A stretch of 35,214 bases of DNA from Betaproteobacteria bacterium (GCA_025350245.1 JANXYG010000112.1:1-35214), one strand, 5' to 3'. Counted from the first letter of the stretch, positions 1-9,061 are shown. Notes: generated by a model from the letters alone, not told the origin. Numbers and translations: made by a program.

Positions 1-31
1 CCAGGGTGGCCGGCACGGCCGGCCACCCTGG
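1..31. terminator. Perfect inverted repeat at window edge (terminator-like)
   Basis: A 14-base arm (1-14) pairs perfectly with 18-31 around a 3-base ACG loop. It is very G+C-rich and has no T-run on the + strand. It may end transcription of a gene to the left of the window. It could also be a dispersed palindromic repeat, and one copy does not settle which. Confidence 0.45.
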
Positions 32-55
32 CGCCACATCAACCGAGGTATCTCC

Positions 56-436
56 ATGACAGCACCGTCGACTTTCTCGGTCAGCCACGAGGATTCCAGC
101 CCCTTCGCCGATGACGGGCTGCGGCCGTTTTTCCAGTATCGCGATCTCGGCATCCGCGATGCCACGAACGGCAGGGTGCTCGCGCATGTGATCCGCGCCA
201 AGCCCGGAATGACCGCGCAGCCCGAGCGCCACTGGCACGAGGTGGAGTTCCAGCTCGTCTACGTGCTCAAGGGCTGGATCGCCTTCGACTACGAGGGTAT
301 CGGTGAAGTCACGCTGCGAGCCGGCTCCTGCGTGCACCAGAAGCCCGGCATCCGCCACACCGAACTCGGCCATTCCGACGATCTGGAATTGATCGAGATC
401 GTCGCCCCCGCCGAATTCCGGACGGTCGTGGAGTAG
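56..436 (+). CDS. Cupin-domain protein
   Basis: This 126-residue single-domain cupin carries both cupin motifs: an HWHEVEF stretch near residues 61-67 (HxHxxE metal-ligand pattern) and a GSCVHQKPGIRH stretch near 90-101 that supplies the downstream His. It is probably a soluble small beta-barrel with a bound divalent metal. The ATG has a GAGGT ribosome site about 7 bases upstream. A haloacid dehalogenase follows 53 bases downstream on the same strand, so the two are probably co-transcribed and may act on one organic-acid or halo-acid substrate. Cupins are functionally diverse, so no substrate is assigned. Confidence 0.85.
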   Translation: MTAPSTFSVSHEDSSPFADDGLRPFFQYRDLGIRDATNGRVLAHVIRAKPGMTAQPERHWHEVEFQLVYVLKGWIAFDYEGIGEVTLRAGSCVHQKPGIRHTELGHSDDLELIEIVAPAEFRTVVE

Positions 437-489
437 CTGCTGGCTGCCTTCCAAGCCGACCAACCCCGCTCACGATACGGAGGAACACC

Positions 490-1164
490 ATGATTCGCGC
501 CTGCATCTTCGACGCCTACGGCACGCTGCTCGACGTCCACTCCGCGGTCGGCCGTCACGCGTCGCGAATCGGCGACATTGCCCCGGTGTTTTCCCAGACG
601 TGGCGCACCAAGCAGCTCGAGTACTCGTGGGTCGGGTCGCTCATGCATCGCTATCGCGATTTCTGGACGCTCACCTGCGATGCGCTCGATTTTGCGATGG
701 AGCGGCATGGTATCGCCGACACCGCCTTGCGCGCCGACCTGCTCGATGCCTATCGCCGTCTCGACGCGTATCCCGAAGTGCGCCCCATGCTGGTGGCGCT
801 CAAGGCCGCGGGCGTGCGCACGGCGATCCTGTCGAACGGATCACCGGCCATGCTCGGCAGCGCGATCGTCGCAGCCGGCATCGCCGATGTGCTCGATGCC
901 ACCGTCTCGGTCGACGAGATCGGTATCTACAAGCCGGACCCGCGGGTATACGACCTCGCGCTGCGTCGTCTCGGTGTCACCGCGGCGGAAGTGACTTTCC
1001 AGTCATCGAACGCCTGGGACGTGGCCGGCGCCGCCGCCTTCGGCCTGCGCACCTTCTGGATCAACCGCACCCGCCAGCCGCGGGAATATCTCGCCGCGAC
1101 TGACCTCGACATCCTGGACGATCTGACGCTGCTGCCGGCGCGCCTCGGCCTGGCCAGCGGCTGA
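490..1164 (+). CDS. Haloacid dehalogenase, type II (L-2-haloacid dehalogenase family)
   Basis: This 224-residue HAD-superfamily hydrolase starts with the nucleophile motif DAYGTLLD (Asp8). It also has the KQLEYSW helix typical of type II haloacid dehalogenases, the SNGS motif II, the KPDPRVY motif III lysine and a SSNAWDVAGA motif near residue 172. These are the features of enzymes that displace halide from 2-haloalkanoic acids through an aspartyl ester. The cap and length match the family. A strong GGAGG ribosome site precedes the ATG. It converges on the next minus-strand gene with only six bases between stop codons. A second, diverged type II dehalogenase lies at 4953-5672. True halide substrates are not proven, because many members act on other substrates. 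Confidence 0.85.
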   Translation: MIRACIFDAYGTLLDVHSAVGRHASRIGDIAPVFSQTWRTKQLEYSWVGSLMHRYRDFWTLTCDALDFAMERHGIADTALRADLLDAYRRLDAYPEVRPMLVALKAAGVRTAILSNGSPAMLGSAIVAAGIADVLDATVSVDEIGIYKPDPRVYDLALRRLGVTAAEVTFQSSNAWDVAGAAAFGLRTFWINRTRQPREYLAATDLDILDDLTLLPARLGLASG

Positions 1165-1170
1165 TCGGCA

Positions 1171-2049
1171 CTAGCGCGCCGGTTCTTCCACGGGCTGCGG
1201 CGCAGTCGTAGGCGACACAGGCGCCGGCGCGGATTTTCGCGGGTAGGTGTCGATCATCGGCTGTGCCAGCGGGCGCCTGGCGCGCACCCCATTTTCGATC
1301 TCGGCCATGATGCCGTCGATGTAGGTGACGATGCCGCCCACCACCTTGCCGGCGAGGATCTTCGCGTACTTCACGCCCGGGCAATACGGGCTCTGGGGGC
1401 TGCAGGCCACGAAGCGGAACGCCTCCGGATTGCGGGTCGAGAAGTCGATCTGGTTGTCTTTTTTCGGGATCTTCGGTTGCATGATGTTCTGCAGATCCTT
1501 CTGCTCCGTCTCCGCGCCCTTGAGGTCGTACTTGAAGCGCTCCGAGTAGGTGTACGTAAACAATACGGTTTCGCTCAGGAACCAGTCCATCATCGACAGC
1601 TGTTCGCGGCCGGCGTCGGACTCGAAGTGGTTCGCGACCACGTCGGCTTCCTCGCCGTCCATGTTGCTTGCGGTGATCTCGGACCAGATGTTGCGCACCT
1701 GGAAGCCGCCGGCGAAGCGCTGGCGGATGATGTCGTCGGAACCCGCCAGGAGGATCGCCTCGGCGGCATCCCATTCCGGGACGCCTTCTTTCCAGCTCTT
1801 GTCGAGTCCCGCCTCGCGGCCCCAGGCCGTCAGCAGATTGCGGGCGGTACGGATGCCCGCCTGCTTGAGCACCAGATTGCCGGTGCCGACGATCATCGAC
1901 AGGTCGTGCACACCGGCCACCCGGCTCACGGCCGCCTTGCGATTGCCTTCGTCCTCGGACTCGGGTTGGCCGGCGCGGGCGGCGTGGGAAACCAGGAAGA
2001 GCAGCGCGCCGACGGCAAGCACGGCGCGGGCAAAGTGATACAACGACAT
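1171..2049 (-). CDS. Secreted hypothetical protein
   Basis: I do not recognise the family of this 292-residue product. It begins with a clear Sec signal peptide: a short charged start, a hydrophobic stretch at about 8-22 and a likely cleavage after ARA near residue 26. The mature part is mainly helical and charged. It has one Cys pair (ACSPQSPYC, about residue 216 on), which could form a disulfide, and a Pro/Ala-rich tail. It lies downstream of the LpoB operon on the same strand, separated by about 270 bases that hold a broken methyltransferase. It may once have been in that transcription unit. The cell envelope or periplasm is the likely location. Confidence 0.7.
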   Translation of the reverse strand: MSLYHFARAVLAVGALLFLVSHAARAGQPESEDEGNRKAAVSRVAGVHDLSMIVGTGNLVLKQAGIRTARNLLTAWGREAGLDKSWKEGVPEWDAAEAILLAGSDDIIRQRFAGGFQVRNIWSEITASNMDGEEADVVANHFESDAGREQLSMMDWFLSETVLFTYTYSERFKYDLKGAETEQKDLQNIMQPKIPKKDNQIDFSTRNPEAFRFVACSPQSPYCPGVKYAKILAGKVVGGIVTYIDGIMAEIENGVRARRPLAQPMIDTYPRKSAPAPVSPTTAPQPVEEPAR

Positions 2050-2149
2050 GCAGACCCCGAAAACGGCAGATGGATACCCGAGTTTACGGGAAGGGCTGCC
2101 GAAGGAAGTCCGGTGAACGAAGGGACAGCGCCCACAGGGTTACCCGAGG

Positions 2150-2325
2150 ACGCTGCGCTACCCGGCCGCCCGGCTTCAGCGCTCTTGCCACCGCACGCAT
2201 CATTTCGCACGCTTGCGAGAACTCGTGATACACGTCAGCCATCAGGATCAGATCGACGCTGCCGCTGCGATCAGGATCGCCGCGCCGGCGGCGGCAACCA
2301 GCCAGCGCAGGATCCGGTTGCTCAC
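2150..2325 (-). pseudogene. SAM-dependent methyltransferase remnant with internal deletion
   Basis: Reading leftward from 2325, a GTG overlaps the lpoB stop (GTGA) and opens a 25-codon reading frame. This starts MSNRILRWLV, continues as an Ala-rich hydrophobic signal-like segment, and stops at TGA. In the next frame, from about 2253 to 2155, the DNA encodes DLILMADVYHEFS followed by ALKPGGRVA. These are hallmarks of class I methyltransferases (motif IV/V region and the KPGGR post-motif). The simplest reading is a secreted methyltransferase gene that lost its middle and suffered a frameshift, leaving the signal peptide and a piece of the catalytic domain. The 25-residue peptide could still be translated from the lpoB message. 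Confidence 0.55.
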
Positions 2326-2915
2326 CGCTCGGTGGTCTTGCGGATTTCCTTGGTGTCGCTCCATTCCTCGATGCCGGTCTGGATGTTGGTGAGGCTCAGG
2401 AACAACTGGTAGTACACGTCTTTCACCTTCTTGGTTTCCTTGACGATCGAGGTGATCTCGCCGGTGATGCGGAAGCCGGCACCGATCATTTCGCCCATCT
2501 GCGCCGACTTCTCTTTCTTGTAGTACTCGCTGTCCTGGCGCTGCAGTTCACCGGTCTGCTTTTTCATGTCGGCTTCGTCGACGGCAAAGCGCACCCGGCG
2601 GCTCTTCTGCAGCGTTGCCCGCATGCGGTTGGTGATGGCTCGGGTGTCGATGTACTCGCTGGTCTTGTTCTTGACTTCCTGGATGGTGACGATGGGCAGG
2701 TTGCCGCCGGCAATGGCCGGTGCCTCGGTGAGCATCGATTGCGACATCTGCTCGGAAAGCATCTGCAGGTCGGTCGAGCCGAAGGTATTGGTGACGGTCT
2801 CGACCTTGCCGGCATCGCCGTAACGGGTCTTGGGGCCGGCGCAGCCGGCAACGAGGGCGATCGAGGCCACCGCCGCGATCACCAGGGCACGGCGTGAGAT
2901 GGGGGTGGGTTTCAT
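2322..2915 (-). CDS. lpoB: Penicillin-binding protein activator LpoB
   Basis: This lipoprotein of about 197 residues has a type II signal peptide ending in the lipobox LVAGC. The body matches the LpoB family, the outer-membrane activators of the peptidoglycan synthase PBP1b: LPIVTIQEVKNKTSEYIDTRAI, KSRRVRFAVDE, then a GEITSIVKE and YYQLFLSLTNIQTG core of the TolB-N-like fold. I chose the ATG at 2915 because it has a GGAG site 7 bases upstream and gives a compact lipoprotein signal. An ATG at 2942, five bases past the upstream stop, would add nine residues. It sits directly after the YcfL-like gene, the same order as ycfL-lpoB in enterobacteria. Confidence 0.85.
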   Translation of the reverse strand: MKPTPISRRALVIAAVASIALVAGCAGPKTRYGDAGKVETVTNTFGSTDLQMLSEQMSQSMLTEAPAIAGGNLPIVTIQEVKNKTSEYIDTRAITNRMRATLQKSRRVRFAVDEADMKKQTGELQRQDSEYYKKEKSAQMGEMIGAGFRITGEITSIVKETKKVKDVYYQLFLSLTNIQTGIEEWSDTKEIRKTTER

Positions 2916-2947
2916 CCGCTGACTCCGTTGGGTGTTGGTCATGGCGA

Positions 2948-3385
2948 TCATTCCTGCCCCATCACGATGAACCTGAAGTCGCGTGCTTTGGCATTGGGGG
3001 CGATGGTGGTGATGGTCTGGCGCGAGTTGCCGTACATCAGCAGCGGCTTCCACGACTCTTCGTCGGCAGCCCGCATGCCCTCGGCGTCCATCCAGCGAAA
3101 CTTGTACTGCAGGCGCTCGACATCGCTCTCGTCGTTGTAGAGCACCACGTCGATCTTGAGCAGGTCGCCGGTGGTGGTGCAGCGGATCTCCTCGAGTTCG
3201 ATATCAGCGCTTCTGCCGCCTTCCTTGGCGCTCTTGATCTTGACCAGATCTTTCATGTCGCCGATCTTGCCGTCGCCCACCGGGCAGCCGAACGCGAAGC
3301 CGGGTTTCTCGAAGCCTTTCTTGGTGCCACACCCCGTCATGGCGATAGCCACGCACAGGGTAGCGATCAGGGTTGCCGCCTTCAT
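2948..3385 (-). CDS. YcfL-like lipoprotein (DUF1425)
   Basis: This 145-residue protein has a lipoprotein signal (lipobox AMTGC at about 15-19) and the DUF1425 pattern: a strand-rich domain with FRWMDAEGM and a C-terminal RDFRFIVMG. YcfL-type proteins are small outer-membrane lipoproteins encoded next to lpoB. Their exact role is unsettled. The ATG overlaps the TGA of the COG3014 gene upstream (ATGA) and has a GGAGGA site 7 bases ahead, so translation is coupled. The gene ends five bases before the alternative lpoB start. Two further Cys in the mature part (about residues 34 and 69) could form a disulfide. Confidence 0.8.
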   Translation of the reverse strand: MKAATLIATLCVAIAMTGCGTKKGFEKPGFAFGCPVGDGKIGDMKDLVKIKSAKEGGRSADIELEEIRCTTTGDLLKIDVVLYNDESDVERLQYKFRWMDAEGMRAADEESWKPLLMYGNSRQTITTIAPNAKARDFRFIVMGQE

Positions 3386-4938
3386 TGCGCCATCCTCCGT
3401 TCAGATTGAGACTGCAAGGGTAAATCAAAGTTGGTGACGATCACGACCGGGTCGGTGTCGACGAGGTCGCTGTGGTCGCGGTCGGCCGATCGCGCCTTGC
3501 CGATCGGCACGCTGCCGCCCGGGGTGCCCACCGGCGACACGAACGAGCGTCCGCCGGCGAGCCGTACGCTGACCAACGCGTGAGGCCCGGTCAGGTTCAC
3601 ATCGAAGCGAGCCGTGCCGCCGCCGTTGGCGATCTCGACACTATGCTGCCCGCGCGACAAGCGGCCGCGCGCCACCGTCACCTGCGCCGGCAGCGAGCGC
3701 CAGCCGCGTTCGTCGGCCGACTCGGTGATGGCACCGCCGATCTGCAGGGCCAGCAGGCCGAGCGCCATGCCCAGGGTGTCTTCGCCCTTGTGGCGCTGCT
3801 GCTCCATCTGCCTCTGCATCTGATACTGCGCCACCGCCCTGGTCGCGACCCGCGCGAAGCCACGCAGCATCAGCCCTGGCATCTCGTCCTTGAGCGAGCG
3901 CCGCGCCATGGTGTCGAGGTCGAGGATGTGGGCGGTGCGCAGGTCGAGCGAGCGGTCGATGCCGACCCGCGGCGCGTCGTAGGGCGCGCGCGGTGGCAGC
4001 ACCGGGAACGACACCGAGATCAGGATCCACTCGCCGTGAGGGCCGACCGGAATGGGCAGATTGAACCCCTGGTTGATGCGCCCGGGGATCTGGCCGGTAT
4101 CGATGACGAACAGCGTATCGCACTTGCCGTCGTCTGGCGCGGCCACGCGGTCATCCAGGCCCCCCAACGAATCTTCCAGCATCGATTGGCCCGGACGCAA
4201 CTCGATTGCCGTGCGGTAGCCGGGGGCGGCGAGACTGGGTTCACCCAGCGCCTCGTAGACGAAGCCGGCGAGGTAGTGCGACAGCGCGTTCTGGTAGCTG
4301 TTTTTCAGCGCCGCGACTTCCGGGCTGTCGATGGTCTGGACCGGATAGCCGTTGATCTCCTTGAAGTTCTGTTTCGCGCCGCGCTTGCGCGCTTCGTCGG
4401 TGATCGCGACATACTCCTTGGCGCGTACCTCGCCGATGAAGGCTTCGCGCTCGTGGGTGCGCTTGATCTCGACCCGGGCGTTGGCGTAGTCGCCGCCGGC
4501 CAGATGATCCATGGCGAGGCGCGTGGTGACCATCACCTTCTCGAAATCCTCGCCTTCGTAGACGCGCAGCTTGTCGTTGATCAGGTAGCTGGCAAGTGAT
4601 CCGCCGACCTTGGCGGCATTCAGGAGCGACGTCTGCTCCCAGGCCAGGACCCGTTTGTCGGCATCGCGGAAGGCCGCCGAACTGGCGGGGAAATCATTGT
4701 CGAGACGTCGCAGTTCGCCCAGTTCCATGTAGTAGAGCAGGTCTTTCCTGTCACCCTTGTTGTTCTTCTCGAGCAAGGTGATCGCCCCCGGCAGGTTGCC
4801 GGCGGTGGCCTGTGCCATGGTCGCGTCCATCTCCTCGCGATAGCTGCGAAACGCCGCGCAGCCCGATGTGGCCAGCACGCAGAGCGCGAGCAGTGCGCCG
4901 CAGGCAAAGCGCGGCCAGGTCAGGGAGCGGTGGGGCAT
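3382..4938 (-). CDS. COG3014-type outer-membrane lipoprotein of the lpoB operon
   Basis: This protein of about 518 residues has a lipoprotein signal (lipobox ATSGC). The next region, about residues 25-240, contains helical tetratricopeptide-like segments, and a long mixed domain follows. Proteins of this type are commonly found upstream of DUF1425 and LpoB genes in proteobacteria and are presumed cell-envelope factors. No enzyme motif is seen. The start at ATG 4938 is preferred. A TTG at 4956 would overlap the stop of the upstream dehalogenase, but neither has a good ribosome site. The product is presumed anchored in the outer membrane facing the periplasm, where it could work with LpoB in cell-wall synthesis. 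Confidence 0.75.
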   Translation of the reverse strand: MPHRSLTWPRFACGALLALCVLATSGCAAFRSYREEMDATMAQATAGNLPGAITLLEKNNKGDRKDLLYYMELGELRRLDNDFPASSAAFRDADKRVLAWEQTSLLNAAKVGGSLASYLINDKLRVYEGEDFEKVMVTTRLAMDHLAGGDYANARVEIKRTHEREAFIGEVRAKEYVAITDEARKRGAKQNFKEINGYPVQTIDSPEVAALKNSYQNALSHYLAGFVYEALGEPSLAAPGYRTAIELRPGQSMLEDSLGGLDDRVAAPDDGKCDTLFVIDTGQIPGRINQGFNLPIPVGPHGEWILISVSFPVLPPRAPYDAPRVGIDRSLDLRTAHILDLDTMARRSLKDEMPGLMLRGFARVATRAVAQYQMQRQMEQQRHKGEDTLGMALGLLALQIGGAITESADERGWRSLPAQVTVARGRLSRGQHSVEIANGGGTARFDVNLTGPHALVSVRLAGGRSFVSPVGTPGGSVPIGKARSADRDHSDLVDTDPVVIVTNFDLPLQSQSERRMAQ

Positions 4939-4952
4939 GAGGGCGAGATTGG

Positions 4953-5672
4953 TCAATGGCAGCCGAGTTTGTCGGCCAGGTCGCCGAAATCGTCGCAGTT
5001 GAAGTCGAAGGCTGGTTCGTCGGTCAGGTCCCCGGCCTTGCCACGACCATACTCCAGTGGTCGGCGGATGAAGGCGGTACGCAACCCCGCCCGTTTCGCG
5101 GCGCGCAGATCATCCTTGTGGGCGGCGACCATCAGCGTTTCGCGCGGCTTCGCGTCGAGCAGGGCGGCGGCGCCGCGATACACCTCGAGGTCGGGCTTGT
5201 AGTGGTGGAACATCTCCGCGGACAGGATCACGTCCCAGGGCAGTCCGGCATTACGCGCCATGTCGGAGAGCAGCGAGACATTGCCATTGGACAGCGTGGC
5301 GATGGTGAAGCGCCGCTTCAGCCGCCGCAGGCCGCGCACCGAATCGGGCCAGGGACGCAGGCGATGCCAGGCGAAGTTGAAATCGTCCTTGGCGGCCTTG
5401 CTCAGGCCGCGGATCCCGAACGACTTCAGGATGTCCTCGAGAATCATCCGGTGCAGCGCATCGATGCGCGTCCAGGGCAGCTCGCCGCTGCGAACGCGCT
5501 GCATGGCCGGCTGGTAGCCATCGCGCCAGGCGTCGGCGAAGGCGGCCCAGTCGATGTCGAGACCACGCTCCTTGCCCAGCGCGCGACCCTCGCGGATCAG
5601 GCTGCCGCGCCAGTCGACCACGGTGCCGAAGACGTCGAAAACCAGGGCTTTGATGTTGATAGGTTCGGTCAT
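4953..5672 (-). CDS. Haloacid dehalogenase, type II (second copy)
   Basis: This HAD-superfamily protein of about 239 residues has nucleophile motif DVFGTVVD, motif II LSNGN, lysine motif KPDLEVY and an AAHKDDL motif. The AAHKDDL motif replaces the SSN..D of the copy at 490-1164. This AAH variant is common among proteins annotated haloacid dehalogenase type II, so the two genes belong to different subgroups rather than being recent duplicates. ATG 5672 is chosen; a GTG at 5687 would add five residues. Its stop overlaps the possible TTG start of the lipoprotein gene downstream, so it may be read through into that operon. The natural substrate is unknown. Confidence 0.8.
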   Translation of the reverse strand: MTEPINIKALVFDVFGTVVDWRGSLIREGRALGKERGLDIDWAAFADAWRDGYQPAMQRVRSGELPWTRIDALHRMILEDILKSFGIRGLSKAAKDDFNFAWHRLRPWPDSVRGLRRLKRRFTIATLSNGNVSLLSDMARNAGLPWDVILSAEMFHHYKPDLEVYRGAAALLDAKPRETLMVAAHKDDLRAAKRAGLRTAFIRRPLEYGRGKAGDLTDEPAFDFNCDDFGDLADKLGCH

Positions 5673-5766
5673 CTGCGGTGCTTTCACGAATGGTGATGGT
5701 GGTCCGGCTGGTCGCTGTACGGCGCGGTGCCGTGGCAGGCGACGCTATCGATATTGTGCAGCAGCC

Positions 5767-5798
5767 GCTACGTCGCTACGTCGCTACGTCGCTACGCC
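5767..5798. repeat. 8-bp tandem repeat (GCTACGTC, four units)
   Basis: Three exact units of GCTACGTC are followed by a fourth, GCTACGCC. The array overlaps the stop codon of the RND gene (TAG at 5794-5792 on the minus strand). The final unit falls in the last codons, so copy-number change would alter the 3' end of that gene little. It could be a slippage-prone microsatellite. Confidence 0.8.
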
Positions 5799-8700
5799 GC
5801 CACGGTGGCCATCGAACCGTCGGCCAGTTCATCGCCTTCGAACCACCGGTAGAGCGTGGGAACCACCAGCAGGGTGAGTAACGTGCAACTGATCAGGCCG
5901 CCGATGACGACGATCGCCAGCGGCCGCTGCACCTCGGCCCCAGGGCCGGTCGCGAACAGGAACGGGATCAGCCCCAGCATCGCTACGGTCGCGGTCATGA
6001 GCACCGGGCGCAATCGCAGGGTGGCGCCCTGCACGACCGCATCCGTGATGCTGTAGCCGTCGGCCCTGAGCGAACGGATGCACGACACCAGCACCACGCC
6101 ATTGAGCACGGCGATGCCCCACAGCGCGATGAAGCCCACCGACGCCGGCACCGAGAGGTACTCGCCACTCAGATACAAGGCGATGATGCCGCCGATGGAC
6201 GCGAACGGCAGTACCGTGATGATCAAGGCGGCATAGCGCAACGATCGGAACAGCAGGAACAGCAGGAAGAAGATGGCGCCGATCGTGATCGGCACGATCA
6301 GCTTCAGATGCGAGAGCGCGCGTTCCATGTTCTGGAACTGACCGCCCCATTCGATGGTGTAGCCGGGCGGCAGGCGCAGCGACTCGCTGATCCGTTGCTG
6401 CAATTCGGCGACGAACCCGCCGAGATCGCGCCCCGCGACGTTCATGCCGATCACGATCCGGCGGCGACCGGTCTCGCGCGAGATCTGGGCCGGCCCTTCC
6501 TGCACCCGGATCGCCGCCAGGTCCTTGATCTGGATGCGGGCATGATTCGGCGCCGTGATGGTGATTTCCCCGATCGAGGTCGGATCGTCGCGAAACTCGC
6601 GCGGCAGACGCACCGACGCGCCAAAGCGCCGCTCGCCTTCGAAGATCTCGGTCGCGGTCTTGCCGCCCACCGCCATCTCGACGAAATCGCGCATGTCGGC
6701 CACGTTCAGGCCCTGGCGGGAGATTGCCTGACGATCGACTTCGATCTGGAGATACTGCTGGCCCGCGACCTTCTCGATGCGAAAATCCTGCGCCCCTCTG
6801 ACATGGGTGGCGATGGCGGCGATGCGTTCCGCGATCATGCGCAGTTCGTTCATGTCGGTGCCGAACACCTTGACCGCGACGTCGGACCGGACGCCAGTCA
6901 CCATTTCGTCGACCCGATCGGAAATCGGTTGCGCCATCACGATCTGCACCCCCGGGATCTCTTCCAGCCGGGCGCGGATCTCGGCCGCGATCGTGTCCTG
7001 GGTGGCACCGGCAGGCCATTCGCCACGGGGTTTGAGGGTGATGATGGGATCGGCTTCGTTGGGGCCGGCCGGGTCGGCCGGCGATTCCCCCCGGCCCACG
7101 CGCGAGACCGCGCTCTTGACCCCCGGCACCAGCATCATGCGCCGCATCGCCTCTTGCTCCATGCGGGTCGATTCCTCCAGCGAGATGTTGGGGACGCGCA
7201 TGATGTTGGGCGATACCGCGCCCTCTTTCATCTCCGGAATGAAGGCGGTACCCAGTAGCGGCACCAGCGCGAGCGAGGCGACGAACGCCACGCCGGTGAT
7301 GGCGACCGTCTTGCGTTGGTTCGCCAGCGCCGATTGCAGCAGCGGCAGGTAGCCGCGCTTGATCTTGGCGATCAACCAGGTGTCATGGTCGCCGCCGCCC
7401 TTGAGCAGCATCACGGCAAGCGCGGGCGTCAGTGTCAGTGACAGCACCAGGGAAATGAACAGCGCGATCGCGATGGTGTACGCAAGCGGGCTGAACATCT
7501 TGCCTTCCATGCCCGACAGCGTCATCAGCGGCAGGAACACCAGGATGATCACGCCGACGCCGAACAGCACCGGTGTAGCGACTTCGACCGCCGATTCGCG
7601 GATCAGCGAGAAGCGTGTGGAGCCACCGCTACCGGCGCGACCGAGATAGGAGAAAGCGTTCTCGACCACGACCACCGAGCCATCCACCATCAGACCGATG
7701 GCGATAGCGAGGCCGCCGAGCGACATCAGGTTGGCCGACAGTCCGATCTGATTCATCACCGCGAAGGTGAGGAGCGGCGTCAGCACCAGAGTGCTCACCA
7801 CGATGAGCGACGAACGCACATCGCCCAGAAACAGGAACAGCACCACGATCACCAGCGCGATGCCCTCGAGCAGCACCTTCACCACCGTGGCCAGCGCCGC
7901 GTCCACCAGCTCCGACCGGTCGTAGTAGGGCACCAGGCGCAGGCCGTCGGGCAGGGAGCCGTTGGTGTTCAATTCGTCGACCCGCGCCTTGACTCGCGAC
8001 ACTACCGCCTTGGCATTGCCGCCGGACAACATCATCACGACGCCACCGACAGCCTCGGTGACGCCGTTCTTCACCATCGAGCCGACCCGGGGTTCAAACC
8101 AGATACGCACCTCGGCGACATCGCGGATCAGCACCGGGGTCGCATCGGCTTCCTTGAGCACGATGGAGCGGATGTCGTCCATGTTGCGGATCAGGCCGAT
8201 GCCGCGCACCAGGTACTGGTCCGCACTCTGCGGCAGCACACCGCCCCCGAAATTGGCGTTGTTGTTCCGCAACGCCTCGAACACCGCATTGATGGAGATG
8301 TTGAAGTGGTTGAGCCGGTCGGGGTCGACCATCACCTGATACTGCTTGACGTAGCCGCCGGTGGAGTTGATCTCCGCCACCCCGGGGATCGACCGCAGGT
8401 AGGGCCGGACCACCCAGTCCTGGAGGATGCGACGCTGCATCAGTTCGTCCCGCGTGAGCTCGCGGTTGCCATCGTGTGGCGATTCTAGGGTGTACTGGAA
8501 GACCTCGCCCAGCGCCGACGAGACCGGTCCGAGCAGCGGCGTGACACCCTCGGGCATGCGGTCGCGGACTTCGATCAGCCGCTCCATGACGAGTTGGCGA
8601 GCGAAGTAGATGTTGGTCTTCTCCGTGAACACCAGCGTGATGAGCGACAGGCCCGGTTTGTTGAGCGATCGCATTTCCTCCAGGCCCGGCAGCCCCGTCA

Positions 8701-8917
8701 TGGCGATCTCGAGCGGCACGGTGACGCTGCGTTCGACCTCCTCGGGGGAGCGTCCGAGGGCCGCGGTCGCGATCTGCACCTGCACGTTGGTGACGTCCGG
8801 GAAGGCGTCGACCGACAGCTTGCGCGACGCATCGATCCCGATGCACATCAGGATCAGTGCGATCACGACCACGATGATGCGCTGCCGCAAGGCTGCGCCG
8901 ATCACGGCTTCCACCAA
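5792..8917 (-). CDS. HME-family RND efflux pump (CzcA/CusA type)
   Basis: This inner-membrane proton/metal antiporter has about 1041 residues, the usual length. It shows the RND pattern: an N-terminal transmembrane segment, a large periplasmic loop, a bundle of helices from about 345, a second loop from about 560 and a final bundle from about 860. The helix-4 signature reads AIGLMVDGSVVVVEN at 406-420. The first Asp of the CzcA signature is Ala, as in CusA, but the DG-VEN part is CzcA-like, so the metal is not assigned. At the CusA site that reads RIDM this protein has RVDE. The start is non-ATG: TTG 8917 or GTG 8914, with GAGGAG about 9 bases ahead of the TTG. No membrane-fusion or outer-membrane partner is encoded nearby. 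Confidence 0.85.
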   Translation of the reverse strand: MVEAVIGAALRQRIIVVVIALILMCIGIDASRKLSVDAFPDVTNVQVQIATAALGRSPEEVERSVTVPLEIAMTGLPGLEEMRSLNKPGLSLITLVFTEKTNIYFARQLVMERLIEVRDRMPEGVTPLLGPVSSALGEVFQYTLESPHDGNRELTRDELMQRRILQDWVVRPYLRSIPGVAEINSTGGYVKQYQVMVDPDRLNHFNISINAVFEALRNNNANFGGGVLPQSADQYLVRGIGLIRNMDDIRSIVLKEADATPVLIRDVAEVRIWFEPRVGSMVKNGVTEAVGGVVMMLSGGNAKAVVSRVKARVDELNTNGSLPDGLRLVPYYDRSELVDAALATVVKVLLEGIALVIVVLFLFLGDVRSSLIVVSTLVLTPLLTFAVMNQIGLSANLMSLGGLAIAIGLMVDGSVVVVENAFSYLGRAGSGGSTRFSLIRESAVEVATPVLFGVGVIILVFLPLMTLSGMEGKMFSPLAYTIAIALFISLVLSLTLTPALAVMLLKGGGDHDTWLIAKIKRGYLPLLQSALANQRKTVAITGVAFVASLALVPLLGTAFIPEMKEGAVSPNIMRVPNISLEESTRMEQEAMRRMMLVPGVKSAVSRVGRGESPADPAGPNEADPIITLKPRGEWPAGATQDTIAAEIRARLEEIPGVQIVMAQPISDRVDEMVTGVRSDVAVKVFGTDMNELRMIAERIAAIATHVRGAQDFRIEKVAGQQYLQIEVDRQAISRQGLNVADMRDFVEMAVGGKTATEIFEGERRFGASVRLPREFRDDPTSIGEITITAPNHARIQIKDLAAIRVQEGPAQISRETGRRRIVIGMNVAGRDLGGFVAELQQRISESLRLPPGYTIEWGGQFQNMERALSHLKLIVPITIGAIFFLLFLLFRSLRYAALIITVLPFASIGGIIALYLSGEYLSVPASVGFIALWGIAVLNGVVLVSCIRSLRADGYSITDAVVQGATLRLRPVLMTATVAMLGLIPFLFATGPGAEVQRPLAIVVIGGLISCTLLTLLVVPTLYRWFEGDELADGSMATVAA

Positions 8918-9061
8918 GTGGACGAACTCCTCTCCGGATCAGCCGCCTGAATGGATTCACCGCCGCCGGCAGCGAAAGCGGGGCGCGGAAAGCATACGTC
9001 ACGCGGTGGTGTCGGGCGCGGGCTTCGATCCCGGCCACCGAGCGCCCGGATCGTCGCGCGG

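Noticed and set aside
289-708. Open frame of 139 codons on the minus strand over the cupin and dehalogenase genes
   Set aside because: It lies antisense to two well-supported genes, has no family features and is the usual shadow frame of G+C-rich DNA.
5767-5798. CRISPR-like array
   Set aside because: The units are 8 bases with no spacers; it is a simple tandem repeat.
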